The notes under the pieces: generated by a model
Seen by the model: the letters and a program-made list of their open reading frames with translations, nothing else
What the model was told of the DNA's origin: nothing
Database searches by the model: none
Part shown: positions 24,174 through 35,330 of the stretch, piece by piece
Layout of the letters: each line of letters opens with the position of its first letter
Position numbering within the stretch: position 1 is the first letter of the stretch
DNA from: Coriolopsis trogii
Lineage: Eukaryota; Basidiomycota; Agaricomycetes; Polyporales; Polyporaceae
Direction: 5' to 3'
Length of the DNA stretch: 64,000 nucleotides
Assembly: GCA_020543525.1 (NCBI GenBank)
Contig: JAHYIO010000036.1
Coordinates: forward strand, 2,807,465 to 2,871,464
Program-made: the position numbers and the translations under genes

Positions 24174-27100
24174 ATGGCGAACCGGACATCCACGAGCCGT
24201 GCTATACAAAAAGCTTCGGGAGCAATCAAGACATCAGCCGGGGGCGGCACAACAAGTACGGTGCACGCAAAGCGCAATCGCGAGGAGTCCTCCGATGAGA
24301 GTTCGGGAAATGAAGCACATCCGGCGAAGAAGAAACCTGGTACTGCACCCGCTGCTAAAGTAGTAGCGGGTGTTAGACGCTCCGACCGGCATCGACGCAA
24401 GTCACGTAAGGCGATAGAGTCCACGTCGGGGGACATTGTCTGGGACGACGAGGACAGAGAGGAACAGGAATAGGAGAAAGATGAGGAGAGCAGGGTGGGT
24501 GAAGGAGAGGATGGCGAGGCAGTGGAGGACGGTGGCGAACGGAGTGACAGTCCTATTGTGGTATGTGGAACCATGTTAGCAGAGGTGGGAGTACGCATTT
24601 GAATATGACTTACAATGATAGATACCGAGTGAATCGGATGACTCGGACGTTGATGGGGTCGTTGGCAAGCTTGTGAGACGAAGGACGAAAGCGGAGATGA
24701 CAGCCGACTTGTTGACGATCTTCACGGCTCGAGAGAAAGTGCATTTTGAAGGTGAGGGGGAAGTTAAGGGGCGATGGTGTAAAATCTGTCGGTAAGTACA
24801 TCAGCACTTGGCAGGAGAGAGGATGCTATGCTTTAGAAATATGTACTCACGATCATCACAACAGGGAAGACAAGCGAGTGCGCAAGGCCAAGGGCCGACA
24901 CGCTGGTTGGTACCTCGGCCACAACTCAACCTGCCGCGAGCACATCAAGTCGGCGCATTACGAGGAGTATGCAAAGCGGTGTAAAGCCAAGGGAATAGAC
25001 GAGAATAAGCGGTGCGTACCAGATAGAGTGAAAAAGGCGAGGGCAGAAGCGGCGGCAGTGGCGGCGGGGAAGAGAGGAGGGCAGCGCACTCTTGAGTCTC
25101 TGGGCGTACACAAGGTTGCAGCTCCGCCCGATTTCTCAGAGGAAACAATCTTGAAGACGGTCGCCGAACACGTTGTGTGCGGCCAACAGGTGCGTGTATA
25201 TAGTAATCTGCAACTTAATCTCAGCCCCCGATTTAGACGACATAAACTCTAATTACCTTCACAGCCCCTCGCAGTGGCGGGCGAAGTCACTTTCACAAAC
25301 TGTCTCGTGGTCATGCGCCCAGGCACGAAGTGGCGAGAGCTCCCGACGCCTGACAAAGTCAAGACTTACGTTCACAACTCTTTCGTGACCTTTGTGGAGA
25401 CCATAGCATCTGACATCGTGAAGGCTCCTGGGAACACGTCCGGCCTGTTTGATATGTGGACGGCTGCGCACACCTCAAACGCATTCTTCGGTCTGATCCT
25501 GCAATGGATTGACGTCGCGTACGACCACATCACCGGGAACTGGACCTTCACTTACCGCAACGAGGTTGCTGCCTGTCACCAAGTCCTCGGCGACCATGCC
25601 GGTCCCAATCTGGGACGTTACCTCTTGGCTCTTCTCGACCGTGCCGGGGTCACGTCGAAATCTCTCTGCAAGGTACGTATCCTCCTCCCCCCCACCCTCC
25701 CAACCAGTCCCCCTCTTTGTACACACGCCCCCGACCGGTCCTCACTGCGCACGCCTCGCTCCCCTGCCTCTCAGCTTGGACATCTCACAACCGACAACGC
25801 AACAAACAACTCCGCTGGCGTGAAGGAGTTAGAACGGCGCCTCAGGTTGAGGAACATCCTACCGGACAATTGGGTCACATCGGAACGGCTTCTCGGGTGC
25901 GCGCACTCATTGTCTCACCTGTATTCTCATGCTAACTGCTCTATTCTCTAGCTGCTTTGGACACATCGTCGAGCTAGCTATCAATGACTTCATGGATACG
26001 ATCACAGACACGAAGATAGCGGAGTCACGAGAAGAAGTCTGGAACTTCGACCCGCAAGCACGATCAGAGCGTACGGACCTGATAGCGATGGTGCGCACCT
26101 TGGCAGTGAAGGTACGCATGTCTGTACACCTGTGTCCGGTCCTCCGTCTCCGTGGTGGTATGCAGATCTTCGTAAGACGTTGACCAGCAAGACCATTCAC
26201 ATCCGAAATGTAGACGTCTGGCTTGATATGCTAACGTTTTGGTATTCCAGATTCAGGCTTCGTCCCAGCGCAAGGAGCTTTTCCATTCCCTACAGAAGGA
26301 GGCAGGAATCAACCCACCGCTTGTCATCCCCCTTCATAGCAATGTGCGCTGGGGCAGCGCCCATAATATGTTGTTACGTGCGTACGAGCTTCGTGAGGTA
26401 CGCGATCATCTCTTCTGCGTCCCACCTAGCAGCTAATTGAACCTCGACGGTCCTAGCATATCGACGCGTTCATCGCTATGGCGGATGTCAAGTTTGGCCC
26501 CATCACGAGGCAGCGTCGCCGCGGCCAGCGCGACAAGAAGATTCCATGGGCGGCCTTCCAGTTCACCAAGGAGCAATGGGAGACGGTTCGGCTGTGCAGC
26601 GAGATACTCACGGTGAGCAGACTCTCCTCCCTGCGCATCAAACTCTGACATGTTCTTTCTTTCCAGGACTCACATCTATACCAGCAAGTATGTTCTACCA
26701 ACCGAGCACCGACCGTGCATAAGGTCATCCCGGTGATGGAGAACCTAGCAACACGGTGGGAGAAGAAGGCGGCCAATGCTGCATACGCTCCCTTTCATCA
26801 CGCACTGAACGCTGCTCTCGCTAAGCTGAATAAGTACTACAAGAAGCTCGATAACGCAGATGCGTACATTCTTGCAATGTGTAAGCTTTTGTTTATGCAC
26901 TGATTCACAATCTCTTACGAACTCCTTTCAGATCTTCATCCGTACTTCAAGCTTAACTATATCAACAACAAGTGGGGAGGAGAGGCTGAGTACCTCAAAG
27001 ACATCGAAGATGGCATACCAGACCCTCGCAATTGGAAGGCCTACGCATCTGACGTAGTTGAGAAGGTGGTAAGTCTGTTCGGTGCTACCTGTCCGTATTA

Positions 27101-27757
27101 CGCTGATGTTTGAAATCTAGCTCGAGTATTACTGGCCGAAGCGCCTGCGTCCAGAGGACTTCACGCCGAAGGAACAGAATGATGAGCACGACAAGGGTAA
27201 ACAGCCGGCTGCGGCCTCTCCGGACATCAATGCTCAGAGTCTCGAGGATGACGAGGATGATTACGACCGTGAGCGGCGCCTTCAGCTTGAGCGCGCTGAG
27301 AGCGATGATGGGTGGAGGTCGGAGATGGCACGTTACACTTCGACACGTGACCTACAGGTCAAGAAGGATGCGGACACTGTTGCTTGGTGGGCGGTGAGTA
27401 TGCCGAACTCCGCTTTGGCTTGAGCGTATACTTACTTGTTCTATTTTGTCTCAGCAACATGCTTCCATCTATCCGACGCATGCACGCATGGCGCTCGATA
27501 TTCTCCCGATCGCAGGGGCGACTGTTGGCGTCGAGTCGCTGTTTTCACACGGTGGACAGGTCCTCACGGACCGTCGCTCACGTCTTGCACCGCAGGTGTT
27601 TGAAGAGCTCCAATGCCTCGAGCATCATTGGAAGCCCACCATCGTGAATTACGCTCGCGAGAACGAGAAGAATGTTGAGTTTATTGAGATAGAGGAGTAC
27701 GAGTATATGGAGATGGAGGACCAGATGCTGAGGGCCGTCGATGACGTTGATGAATAA
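24174..27757 (+). pseudogene. hAT transposase with BED finger, one nonsense codon
   Basis: Twelve exons: 24174-24560, 24622-24791, 24865-25189, 25265-25672, 25775-25896, 25952-26111, 26251-26397, 26457-26612, 26667-26880, 26932-27068, 27121-27393 and 27455-27757, 934 codons in phase. A BED-type zinc finger (GRWCKICR...HNSTCREHIKSAH) is followed by the transposase core. Core motifs are FDMWTAAHTSNAF and LGHLTTDNATNNSA (the two Asp positions) and the C-terminal dimerisation region WWA/QHASIYPTHARMALDILP with GVESLFSHGG (catalytic Glu). Codon 100 is TAG (24471-24473) inside an acidic stretch that continues open in the same frame for 29 codons to the splice site. A downstream ATG in exon 2 (near 24697) would keep the zinc finger and core, so activity is not excluded. 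Confidence 0.85.
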
Positions 27758-27824
27758 TTAGATGTTATACGTACATTATAGTTCCACGATGGTGTGCTTT
27801 TATGTGTTACTATATGTGTGATTG

Positions 27825-28036
27825 ACCAGTCATGACCGGTTTATAACTGGTCATAACCGGTCATGACCGCTGTTCAGTCATGACCGGTCATAACTGATGA
27901 CCGGACCGTCGGTCATGTCAGGTCATGCAATGACTGATTGTTCGGTCCAGTCAGACAAAACCGAACCGGTCAGGTCCAGGTCCGGTCACCGGTCATTGTC
28001 CAGAGGGGCCAATGACCGGACTTGACCGGACTTTTA
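27825..28036. repeat. Right subterminal GACCGGT repeats of the hAT
   Basis: Counterpart of the array at 23778-23990, with repeated ATGACCGGT and TAACTGGTCAT variants just inside the right terminus. Confidence 0.8.
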
Positions 28037-28043
28037 ATCACTA

Positions 28044-28051
28044 TGGATAAC
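28044..28051. repeat. Right target-site duplication of the hAT
   Basis: TGGATAAC, identical to 23759-23766. Removing the element plus one copy restores the host reading frame. Confidence 0.9.
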
Positions 28052-31000
28052 TTGTTCCAGTGGTTGGTGACTGTCTCGTTGCTGTAATATGCCTTCAGAA
28101 GCCGGTAAGCTTCCTCCCGTCCACGTGTCCATTCAGCTGTCAACTCAACATCTCCAACGTGTACGTTGCCTACCCAGGACCGGGGATTCACATGATCAAC
28201 ACCTAAAGCGTCCTTCAGAGCCAGACGTCGATGACCACGGTCCAAATCGGGGTTCCTCTCGAAGACGCTCTGGATGAGAGCGCCTGTGGCAAGCTTTTCG
28301 GAAAGCTGCAGGATATCGAAGTTACGGCTGTGGTCCTGAGTGCGGCAGTCACTGAAGACACCTTCGAGGCGGTCTGTGCCCTCGAGAATGATATAGAATG
28401 GTAGATCCTTGTTTACAAGCTGGAGACGAGCAATGGTGATGACGATATTCTTGACGATGGCCTGTGAATCTGCGAAGAGTGCACCCGTGATAGATCGTGT
28501 GTGATGTTGAGTCCAGAGGAAAGAAACGAGGTGAGCATATTTGATGAGAGATCGGAGCTGCTCTGATAGAGACATAGTGACAGAAATGAAGGGTAGAGTG
28601 AAGGATCCGAGGACATGAGCAAGGAATGAGAGCATGCGCTGCCGGTGGTGTGCGGATGGAAGGGAAGGGATGGCGCTGTCGCTCTCAAGCTTCAGGAGGG
28701 TCTGTATAAGGTTCACAGCTTTGGGAACATTCTGCTTGTCCGCGGGATCGAGTAGCTGACGTGCCTTCTCCGTGTCCATGCCGGGGAGGGTTTTCAGAAG
28801 TGCAAAAACATCATGGCATGTGAGAAGTGTGTCTGATATCTGCACACCCTTTGGATTTCGAATGAGCGTTGCAAATCCTGTCCGTAAGTCAACCTCTTGT
28901 GTGTACCACCTCGGAGAGCATACCTGCTTATGTTTGATTACATGCTTAGGATCGCATGTTCCGCATAGTCCATCGACGCCAGTATATGTGTTAAGACCTG
29001 TCAGCGGCACAAGGAGCTGTCCGAGAGAAGACGACGGGGAAATTGGCTCGCGCATGCATAGAATAAACTTAGCACGGCGGAACGATGCCTCTCCGTCAGT
29101 CGCAATGGCCCATATGGGTCCATGAGTCGCCTCTCCATGAGGATGGGTCTTCCATGCATCGAGCACAATCCTGAGCCAAGCGACCATCTCCTCCCCCGTT
29201 TCTGCCTTGCATGACGGAGAAACCAGTAGAGGGACAGGGGTATAGTGTTCCGTCTGAGCATACGGGGCGACGGCAACCACAGTTCCATCCTGTCCGTAGT
29301 GCGCAGAGGTATTTGTTGAGAACGTATCATTGTCGACCTCTTGGGTGCGTTCTCGAGGGTGAAGCGTGGCCTCAATGTTCAGAATGTCTTTGAAAGTGGT
29401 CACCTTCTTCGGAATACCATCTGAATGCTCACGGCAGACACCGAGAATGGTGTTATCTTCAGCACGGTACCGGCAGCGACCCTCAAGTGCAAGTCCATCG
29501 ATTTGCATCACGTTCCCTGCAACATGGACTGAGAATGGATCGGGGGACTGTATGAGCATCGGTGGTTTGAGGTCAGGGTGAAACAGGGCTGAGATATTTG
29601 TATGGATCTCTTCGGACACGGGCCTGCTGAGACAGGGAATCAGGCGAGGGATCTGGAGGCGTCGGGCGAGAGTCGAAGCAGATGCAAAGCCATGGGATTG
29701 TTGTAGAGCAAAGAGCAGGCGCGGACCTCCGAGAGCCTTTGCCAGAAATGCGATCTGGAGGTCGCGATCTGAGAATCCTTTACCACGGGGAGTGTAGAGT
29801 CCTCGGAGTGAGTCCTCAATCCGGGAGATGAGCGTCTTTGGACTGGCTCCTTTCCGGAGAGCGACTTCGAGAAGATCACGAAGACGCTTTACATCATGCG
29901 TTGCGAGAAGCATTGTGAGCCGCTGGTGGTCATGAACCTTCGCTCGCAACCTTGAAAGCTTATGACCTGCATTGCGGTACTATAGACAATAAAATGATTC
30001 AGGGCCCAGTGGTACTAGAGCAGCCCTACAATGAGACAAGAGTACCTTGAGACGAAGTTGTCGGTACTGGCCAACTACTTTTTGCAGGGCTACGAGGATC
30101 TGGGCATGTGTCAGGGCCCAGTGTTGCGTGTGAAGAGGAGCTTCTTTCGCGCGTTCTATCGCAATCTTCATCTTTGTTGAATGTGCAATTTGGCTACAGG
30201 CAACGCATGGTCCAGACAAGTGAGGTGGGAGAACCAAGTGACAATTGAATGACCGGAGACGGAGCCACCTCTCGTTCTGAAATCCAACAGGTTCCCAAGG
30301 GAAATCGTGTTTGAGGTGCCGGTGATATGGGTACGTACTCCAGATAGAACCAGGGGTCCATTCTACCAGTGCTCCAGGACATGCATGCATGCGATATGGC
30401 GATCCATTCTATTCCCCAATGTGCAAGACAGAAATACAATACATCAAGTAGTACACACCTCTACTGCACTCGTGTTATGCATCCCAACTACACCTACATC
30501 GGATCCTGAGACTGCCGGCACGTCTCCTGACATTTGCGGGCTAGTGTTGCCACTAACCAGAGGAGGGGGTGTCGGAGAATTGTTTGAAGAACGAGATAGA
30601 GGGGAATCGGTCGGCATAGAAAAGTCAGAAGTAGTGGGAAGATGCGGAGATGCCGCGGCCGATGCGTACGGCTGGCTGGTAGGGACCAATGAGGAGCCGA
30701 TAGAAGCGCGAGCTTGTGAAACTTGTTGCCGTAACCTCTGTCGAGCTTGCTTATTGACTCGATCCTTACAGGAGTTGGAATCGCGGTGGCGCAGGAAGCT
30801 TGCGGGGTGGCCATTCTCATTGAGGGAGATGGTGCGGCCACAGAGATCACAGTCAATAACATGCGTGCGAATATCCCATCGTGTTTGCAGAACGCATCCG
30901 TCAGTGAGCTCGATGTTCTTTGGTTTCTTCTGCTCTTCGCTCGGAGCGGCGGGGGGCATTATGGTGTGAGGAGGCTCGATACATGCATATCTGATGCTTG

Positions 31001-31278
31001 GAGTCCGATATAAGCAGTCCCAATTAGGCAATTTCAGGCGCTCACGTGGTGCTCAGGTATACGATCGGACATGGGGCACAGAGTTGCTACTTGTTCGCCT
31101 CAAAAACAGTCACGGATGGTTTGGATATGTCCTCAAAATATATTCTCCAAGTTTCGTACAGTTTCATAGACATATGAACTCACTATGGGAGAATCACTGA
31201 AAATCGAGGGAAAAGTTCAAACTGGGACCCCGTACACCACTTTGGGGGGGAGGAGGTGGCACTTGGAGTCAGCGCTCG

Positions 31279-31297
31279 CTCGGCTGGTTGCCCCCTG
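31279..31297 (-). repeat. Right terminal inverted repeat of the outer transposon
   Basis: CTCGGCTGGTTGCCCCCTG, exact complement of 21747-21765 and followed directly by the TSD copy GGCGTACA at 31298-31305. Confidence 0.85.
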
Positions 31298-31305
31298 GGC
31301 GTACA

Positions 31306-31644
31306 CTTGAGGAATTTGAGATCGGACGCTGCTGTAGGCTCGGGATACACGTGGCTCCTCCACAAATGGCAGCCTTAACGCTGGTCGGATGTGGGCTGGA
31401 ACTCGCAAGGTCGCGCCCCCCGATCAACATAGTCGTACCACCTTGAGGGTGCATGAACTAAGGCTAGATTTATCACTGAGATGCTTGCCTCTTCCTCAGC
31501 TTGGCGCTGAATGAATGATACCAGGTAATCGTACCAGATTGTACTCGTCTGTTCACCGAGTCGCCATACGTGACAGCTCTCGAAGCCCCTCCAGGGATCA
31601 TACAAGACGCGCTGCCAGACGGGAACTCGGCCTCGCCGCAGCGC
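31306..31644. other. Spacer right of the transposon
   Basis: No gene seen. Could contain the promoter of the frameshifted membrane-protein gene that follows. Confidence 0.4.
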
Positions 31645-32492
31645 ATGACACACCTGACACCCTGGAGCAGCATGGACAACGTGCTCATTGCGAGCGACGA
31701 TGATCACGAGACACCCTTGAGTCCTCTAAATCTCGGGCTCGAGCGCATCCTACCGCACAAAGTCGGACCCGCTCCAGGATCTTCTGTGTCCCGCCCCGCC
31801 AAGGCTCTTACAAAGAACGGACCTGGTGTACAAGGCCTGCCACGAACTGATCATTATTTGCCCACTCAACAACAAGCACACGACGCTGATAGGATGTTCG
31901 TGGAGCTGCTGAAGAGACGGCTGAAGAAGCGTCCGATGGGCGAGAAACTCCTCTCGCAACTCTCGAGCATCGAGACCAAGGGGCGGCTCATCATCTGGAG
32001 CGCGGTCTGCGCAGTTGTGCCGTCGTTCACCGCACTCTTCCTTGCGCTCATCGGGGGAAGGGTCATGGATGCGGCGTCGGTGTACAAGGACGTGCCGGTG
32101 TGGCGGATGGGCGGGATCGCGTTTGCCACCGGGCTCCTCCTGGGATGCATCCTCGCTTTTTCACATGCATCCGGGTGTTTCTGACGAGGAACTGCTTGGC
32201 GAGAGACGTCGAGCACAAGAAGGATTTGGGAGATGCGGGGAGTGGGACTCAGAGCAGGGAGGACGTACCAGTGCGCGAGGCGACGCGTACCCTGCTCTTG
32301 ACGAGCATTGCAACGGCAGGGGTGCTCGCGCTGCCCGTTGGACTGCACGCGTTCAGGCAACCGGCTGGAATACGGGGCCACGACGGGCTGCTTGTGATCG
32401 GTGCAGCGTTGGGGAGTGTGTGTATGATACTGAATGTTGTGGCATGGTGCGTATGTGCAGTGCGTGTATTCCTTAGCACATGTAGAAGATGA
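31645..32492 (+). pseudogene. Multi-spanning membrane protein F with a frameshift
   Basis: Frame 1 runs from an ATG at 31645 (or 31672) to a stop at 32184. A polar domain with a basic stretch (LLKRRLKKRPMGEKLLSQL) is followed by helices LIIWSAVCAVVPSFTALFLA and WRMGGIAFATGLLLGCILAF. At the T5 run 32157-32161 the natural continuation is in the next frame: FTCIRVFLTRNCLARD, then helices TLLLTSIATAGVLALPVGL and LLVIGAALGSVCMILNVVAW, ending at 32492. One missing T would join the two halves into a four-helix protein. It is either a recent pseudogene or a homopolymer error in the assembly. Function is unknown; the layout resembles proteins C, D and E. Confidence 0.6.
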
Positions 32493-32896
32493 TAGTTTGT
32501 TATTATCCAGTGGGCAGGCGAACAAGCGCACAAACACTGCTGTCTTTTCGCACATGTAGAAGAGGCAAGTAGTATGTAGTAGGAAGTAGGAACTCCGTGA
32601 CCGTGACTCTGAGCTTGTGATCGTGTAGTCACGTCATCCTGTGACCGCAACTCACGCTCTGCTGCAGCTACGCGCGTCCGAGTCTGCTTCAAGCCACAGC
32701 TCCGACAAGTCCATTCTTGTACACGGTCAGAGTCTTTCCCGCAACTCTTCTGCGACGGTGAATACTGCAAGCGTGCATTCAAGGTCAAGATCTCATCCTC
32801 TTCTAAGCAATCCAACTTGTGCCTGTCTGACTCAAGTCTCGAGTCTGTACGCAACTAGTCCATCCATCTGCGGCTCAACGTTGACAGCCCACAGCT
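32493..32896. other. Spacer before the tRNase Z gene
   Basis: No gene recognised. Presumably 3' flank of gene F and promoter of the following gene. Confidence 0.4.
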
Positions 32897-34664
32897 ATGC
32901 CGCACAACATCACTGTGTCATTTCTCGGAACGACAAGTGGCGGAGGTCCCACAGAGACGCGGAATTGCTCCAGCCTTGTTGTTGATGCCCTGGGTCAAGG
33001 ATCACTCTGGAGTGAGTATCCACGACTCGCACGCCACGATCACCATGTACTGAGATACAAGCCCACGTATATGAACGAACGAATGGCTGAGCATGTCACT
33101 GTTTACAGTGTTTGACTGCGCGGAGGGAACGGTCCGTCAATTCACTCAGCAACCATCGCGCCCTGGTCGCTTTCGCCCACGAGTCGGAAGCGTTGACAAG
33201 ATCTTCGTCACTCATATGCATGGTGAGCAATATTATTCATCGACGCTTCTGCTTGAAAACAACTCGTTTCATTTCGTCCGGTACGTGACAATAACACGAG
33301 TCTCGTAGCGGACCATACCATGGGTCTTCTAACCCTTCTTCGCAATGTCCTCGGCGCGCCATCCTTCAACTTGAAGCCGTCTGAACAGGATACATCGCCG
33401 CCGCCCAACAGCAGACCTCCACGAGTGGAGATATACGGCCCTCGAGGCCTCCGACGCGTGTTGCGCGTGCTATGGAATGGGACACATACGCGCAGCGAGC
33501 ACTCGTTTGCGGTACATGAGTTGCTCTTCCCCGGAGAGCTCCCGTCGGCTCCTGCAGACTCTGTGTCAGCGGAGGACAGCACGAAAGAAGACATCCGGGG
33601 AGATAGCGAGTGCGTGGGCAGGGATATCCAGTGCGATGGCGGCGGATTCTGGAGGTCAATCCATAGCATCCAGCCAAAACGCAACAACTGTGGTGTCATC
33701 GTCGATGCTGGTCCTATTCTCCATCGAGGTAAGCTTGGTATATTTGTGTAAGATTTGCAAGCTCACTCATCTGCGCTGAATTGAGACCCATGCATTGGAT
33801 ACATCATTCGCGAAGTACCGCCTATGCCCTTGGATATCTCCGCCCGCGTGCCGCGCAAGCTGGTGATCCTGGGCGACACGTTCGACCCCTCTCCGATTGC
33901 TCCCCTTATCCACGACGATCCCGCATTCGCTCTCGCACTACCTGGTGTCGACCTACTCCAGACTGGAAACTGTTTCAAGATCCCTGTGTCTCTCTTGATT
34001 CACGAGGCGACCGACGCGTACATCCCTCGCAATATCGACCCCGACGGTCGCACAGGGAAGAACCGTACCCAGGAAAGTGTGAAAGCCAAGACGATCGAGC
34101 GCGGACATAGCACACCCGAGATGGCTGGCGCATTTGCGCGTAGGATCGGGGCGGAGAGGCTCGTGTTGAACCACATCGGTGCTAGGTAAGATATTGACAG
34201 TTCCTGGACGTTGCGCTGGAGGCGAGGACTGCTGTTGATGTGCACGCAACTTCCACAGGTTCCCTGCGTTGAGTCCCAACCAGCGCGGTCCTGGTGCAAA
34301 GTTCCGTTCGGCCTGTATCCATGAGATAGAGCGGCAGGCGGCGCAAGCATGGGATCCCAGGGCACTCATGACTCCACCGAAGGCTGCTTGGGACTTCTTA
34401 TCTATCGAGGTGCCTCCGAACCAATCTCGCTTGAATCATGGCACGGTGCCGAACGTAGACTCGGTGACGCCTGTCGCTGACGAAGTGCGGCCTGCTGAGG
34501 CAACATCCGTTGCTGCCGCTGAGTTCTTATCGATATCTGTCTCGGAACATCACCTGGTCGACAGAAATGCTTCTCAGAGTCACGCGCGCTCAAGGGTTCG
34601 AAACTGGAGAGGGCGAGGTAAGAAAGGACCTGCTAACATGGAGGGTTGCGGCGTTGATATATAG
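32897..34664 (+). CDS. tRNase Z (tRNA 3' endonuclease, metallo-beta-lactamase fold)
   Basis: Enzyme that removes the 3' trailer of tRNA precursors in nucleus or mitochondria. Exons: 32897-33011, 33109-33222, 33309-33728, 33786-34185 and 34259-34664, giving 484 residues. The N-terminus NITVSFLGTTSGGGPTETRN and FDCAEGTVRQF are typical of the family. The zinc site HXHXDH (THMHADHTMG, His74, His76, Asp78, His79) spans the exon 2/3 junction. Further ligands and motifs follow in order: ILGDTFDP (Asp), LIHEAT, and LNHIGAR (His). Substrate-contact loops around 105-190 contain a Ser/Asp-rich insert (about 160-185) with no counterpart I recognise. The length lies between short (about 300-360) and long (about 800) forms. 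All catalytic residues are intact. The C-terminal 100 residues after KAAWDFLSIEV look disordered. Confidence 0.93.
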
Positions 34665-35330
34665 AGTATATGAACACGGCGTACGGGATGACGGTGAGTG
34701 TCATGTCAAAGAAGCGGTCTGGATGAATCGCTCACGCATTCTCATAGATTTCACACCGCGCTGCCGCTTGACATCTAACACCGCAGCATGGCCGACTGCG
34801 TGACAGTTCGCGCCTATCTTGCTCGGGTTTGTGTGTCTGGTGGAAGCTACCGAATATATGGTGCTTGTACCCTAGTGGTTCGGGATATGTGGTATCCACT
34901 CGCATGATTACTCCGCCTGAGAGCGTTTTCGCGATTACATTCCAAGCATGATTGCATCTGCCATGCCATATCTGCTCATCAGCTCTGTGCAGGAACGAGA
35001 AGTATGACAAGCAACCTTGTACGTATGGCTACAATGGGAGCGCCAGTGGGATCGTTGGACTGTATCGCAAACACGACCAGGGGAAGTGTATTCGTCTCTT
35101 CTCCTGCAATCCTTCACTTTTATAGAGACGCGTATATAACAAATGCTCTCAGTGGAGGGAAGAGCGGACGGCAACGAAACAGCGCTCATCTAGACTCAAG
35201 GTGTCTCATAAGCTCGAGCGGATGGCATACATAACTCTATCAAGTTCCTGACAGGGTCCTCGCCCCGTACCTAATGAATACGGACTGGTTTCTCGCTGTC
35301 TCGTCCTCTGACCCCTCTCACCTTGCCGAC
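34665..35330. other. Spacer between tRNase Z and DUF4419 genes
   Basis: No coding character recognised on either strand. Confidence 0.4.

Larger units (their letters stand above)
23767..28043 (+). mobile_element. hAT-family DNA transposon, 4277 bp
   Basis: Complete element. TSD TGGATAAC occurs at 23759-23766 and 28044-28051. The termini are imperfect inverted repeats: the left end starts TAGTGATCGAAAGTC and the right end, read inward, starts TAGTGATTAAAAGTC. Both subterminal regions are packed with GACCGGTCATGACC-type motifs. A 12-exon hAT transposase gene lies inside on the plus strand. It is inserted in the coding exon of the surrounding transposon's transposase-like gene. Confidence 0.92.
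21868..30959 (-). pseudogene. Zinc-finger transposase-like gene, split by a hAT insertion
   Basis: Exons: 30959-30459, 30408-30046, 29979-28044, (hAT), 23758-22673, 22628-22438 and 22383-21868. Without the hAT and one TSD copy the exons total 4593 nt, one uninterrupted frame of 1530 codons. N-terminal C2HC finger: Cys37-X2-Cys40-X17-His58-X5-Cys64 (CDLCGRTISLNENG...). Presumed RNase H-like acidic residues: Asp583 (ATDGEASFRRAKF), Asp631 (CGTCDPKHVIKHK) and Glu827 (TDRLEGVFSDCR). This order resembles P-element/THAP9 transposases (DPPHLLK, DPLENLF). The C-terminal part has further Cys/His clusters (CLLCGETMQLARMRNHVGGH, CGFCGEDGC, CPLCPP). I believe similar proteins are multicopy in polypore genomes, from memory. 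The present copy cannot make the full protein because the hAT sits in the frame after about residue 933. Apart from that it appears intact, so the insertion is young. Confidence 0.82.
21786..31257 (+). repeat. Subterminal direct repeat pair of the outer transposon
   Basis: Copies at 21786-21830 and 31210-31257 share GAAAAGTT, then GGACCCCG-ACACCACTT and a G-run followed by GAGGAGGT. Both read in the same orientation although the adjacent TIRs are inverted. They lie 20-25 bases inside each TIR, where transposase-binding repeats are often found. Confidence 0.6.
21739..31305. mobile_element. DNA transposon with 19-bp TIRs and 8-bp TSD, hAT nested inside
   Basis: The 8-bp sequence GGCGTACA is duplicated at 21739-21746 and 31298-31305. 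Between them are 19-bp perfect terminal inverted repeats: CAGGGGGCAACCAGCCGAG at 21747-21765 and its exact complement at 31279-31297. The interval (9551 bp, or about 5.27 kb without the nested hAT and its duplicated site) carries one large gene on the minus strand encoding a transposase-like zinc-finger protein. TIRs, TSD and the DDE-like residues together define a cut-and-paste element. An 8-bp TSD is known for the hAT, P and KDZ superfamilies. The arrangement of the presumed catalytic residues resembles P/THAP9 most, but the superfamily is my inference. Confidence 0.78.
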
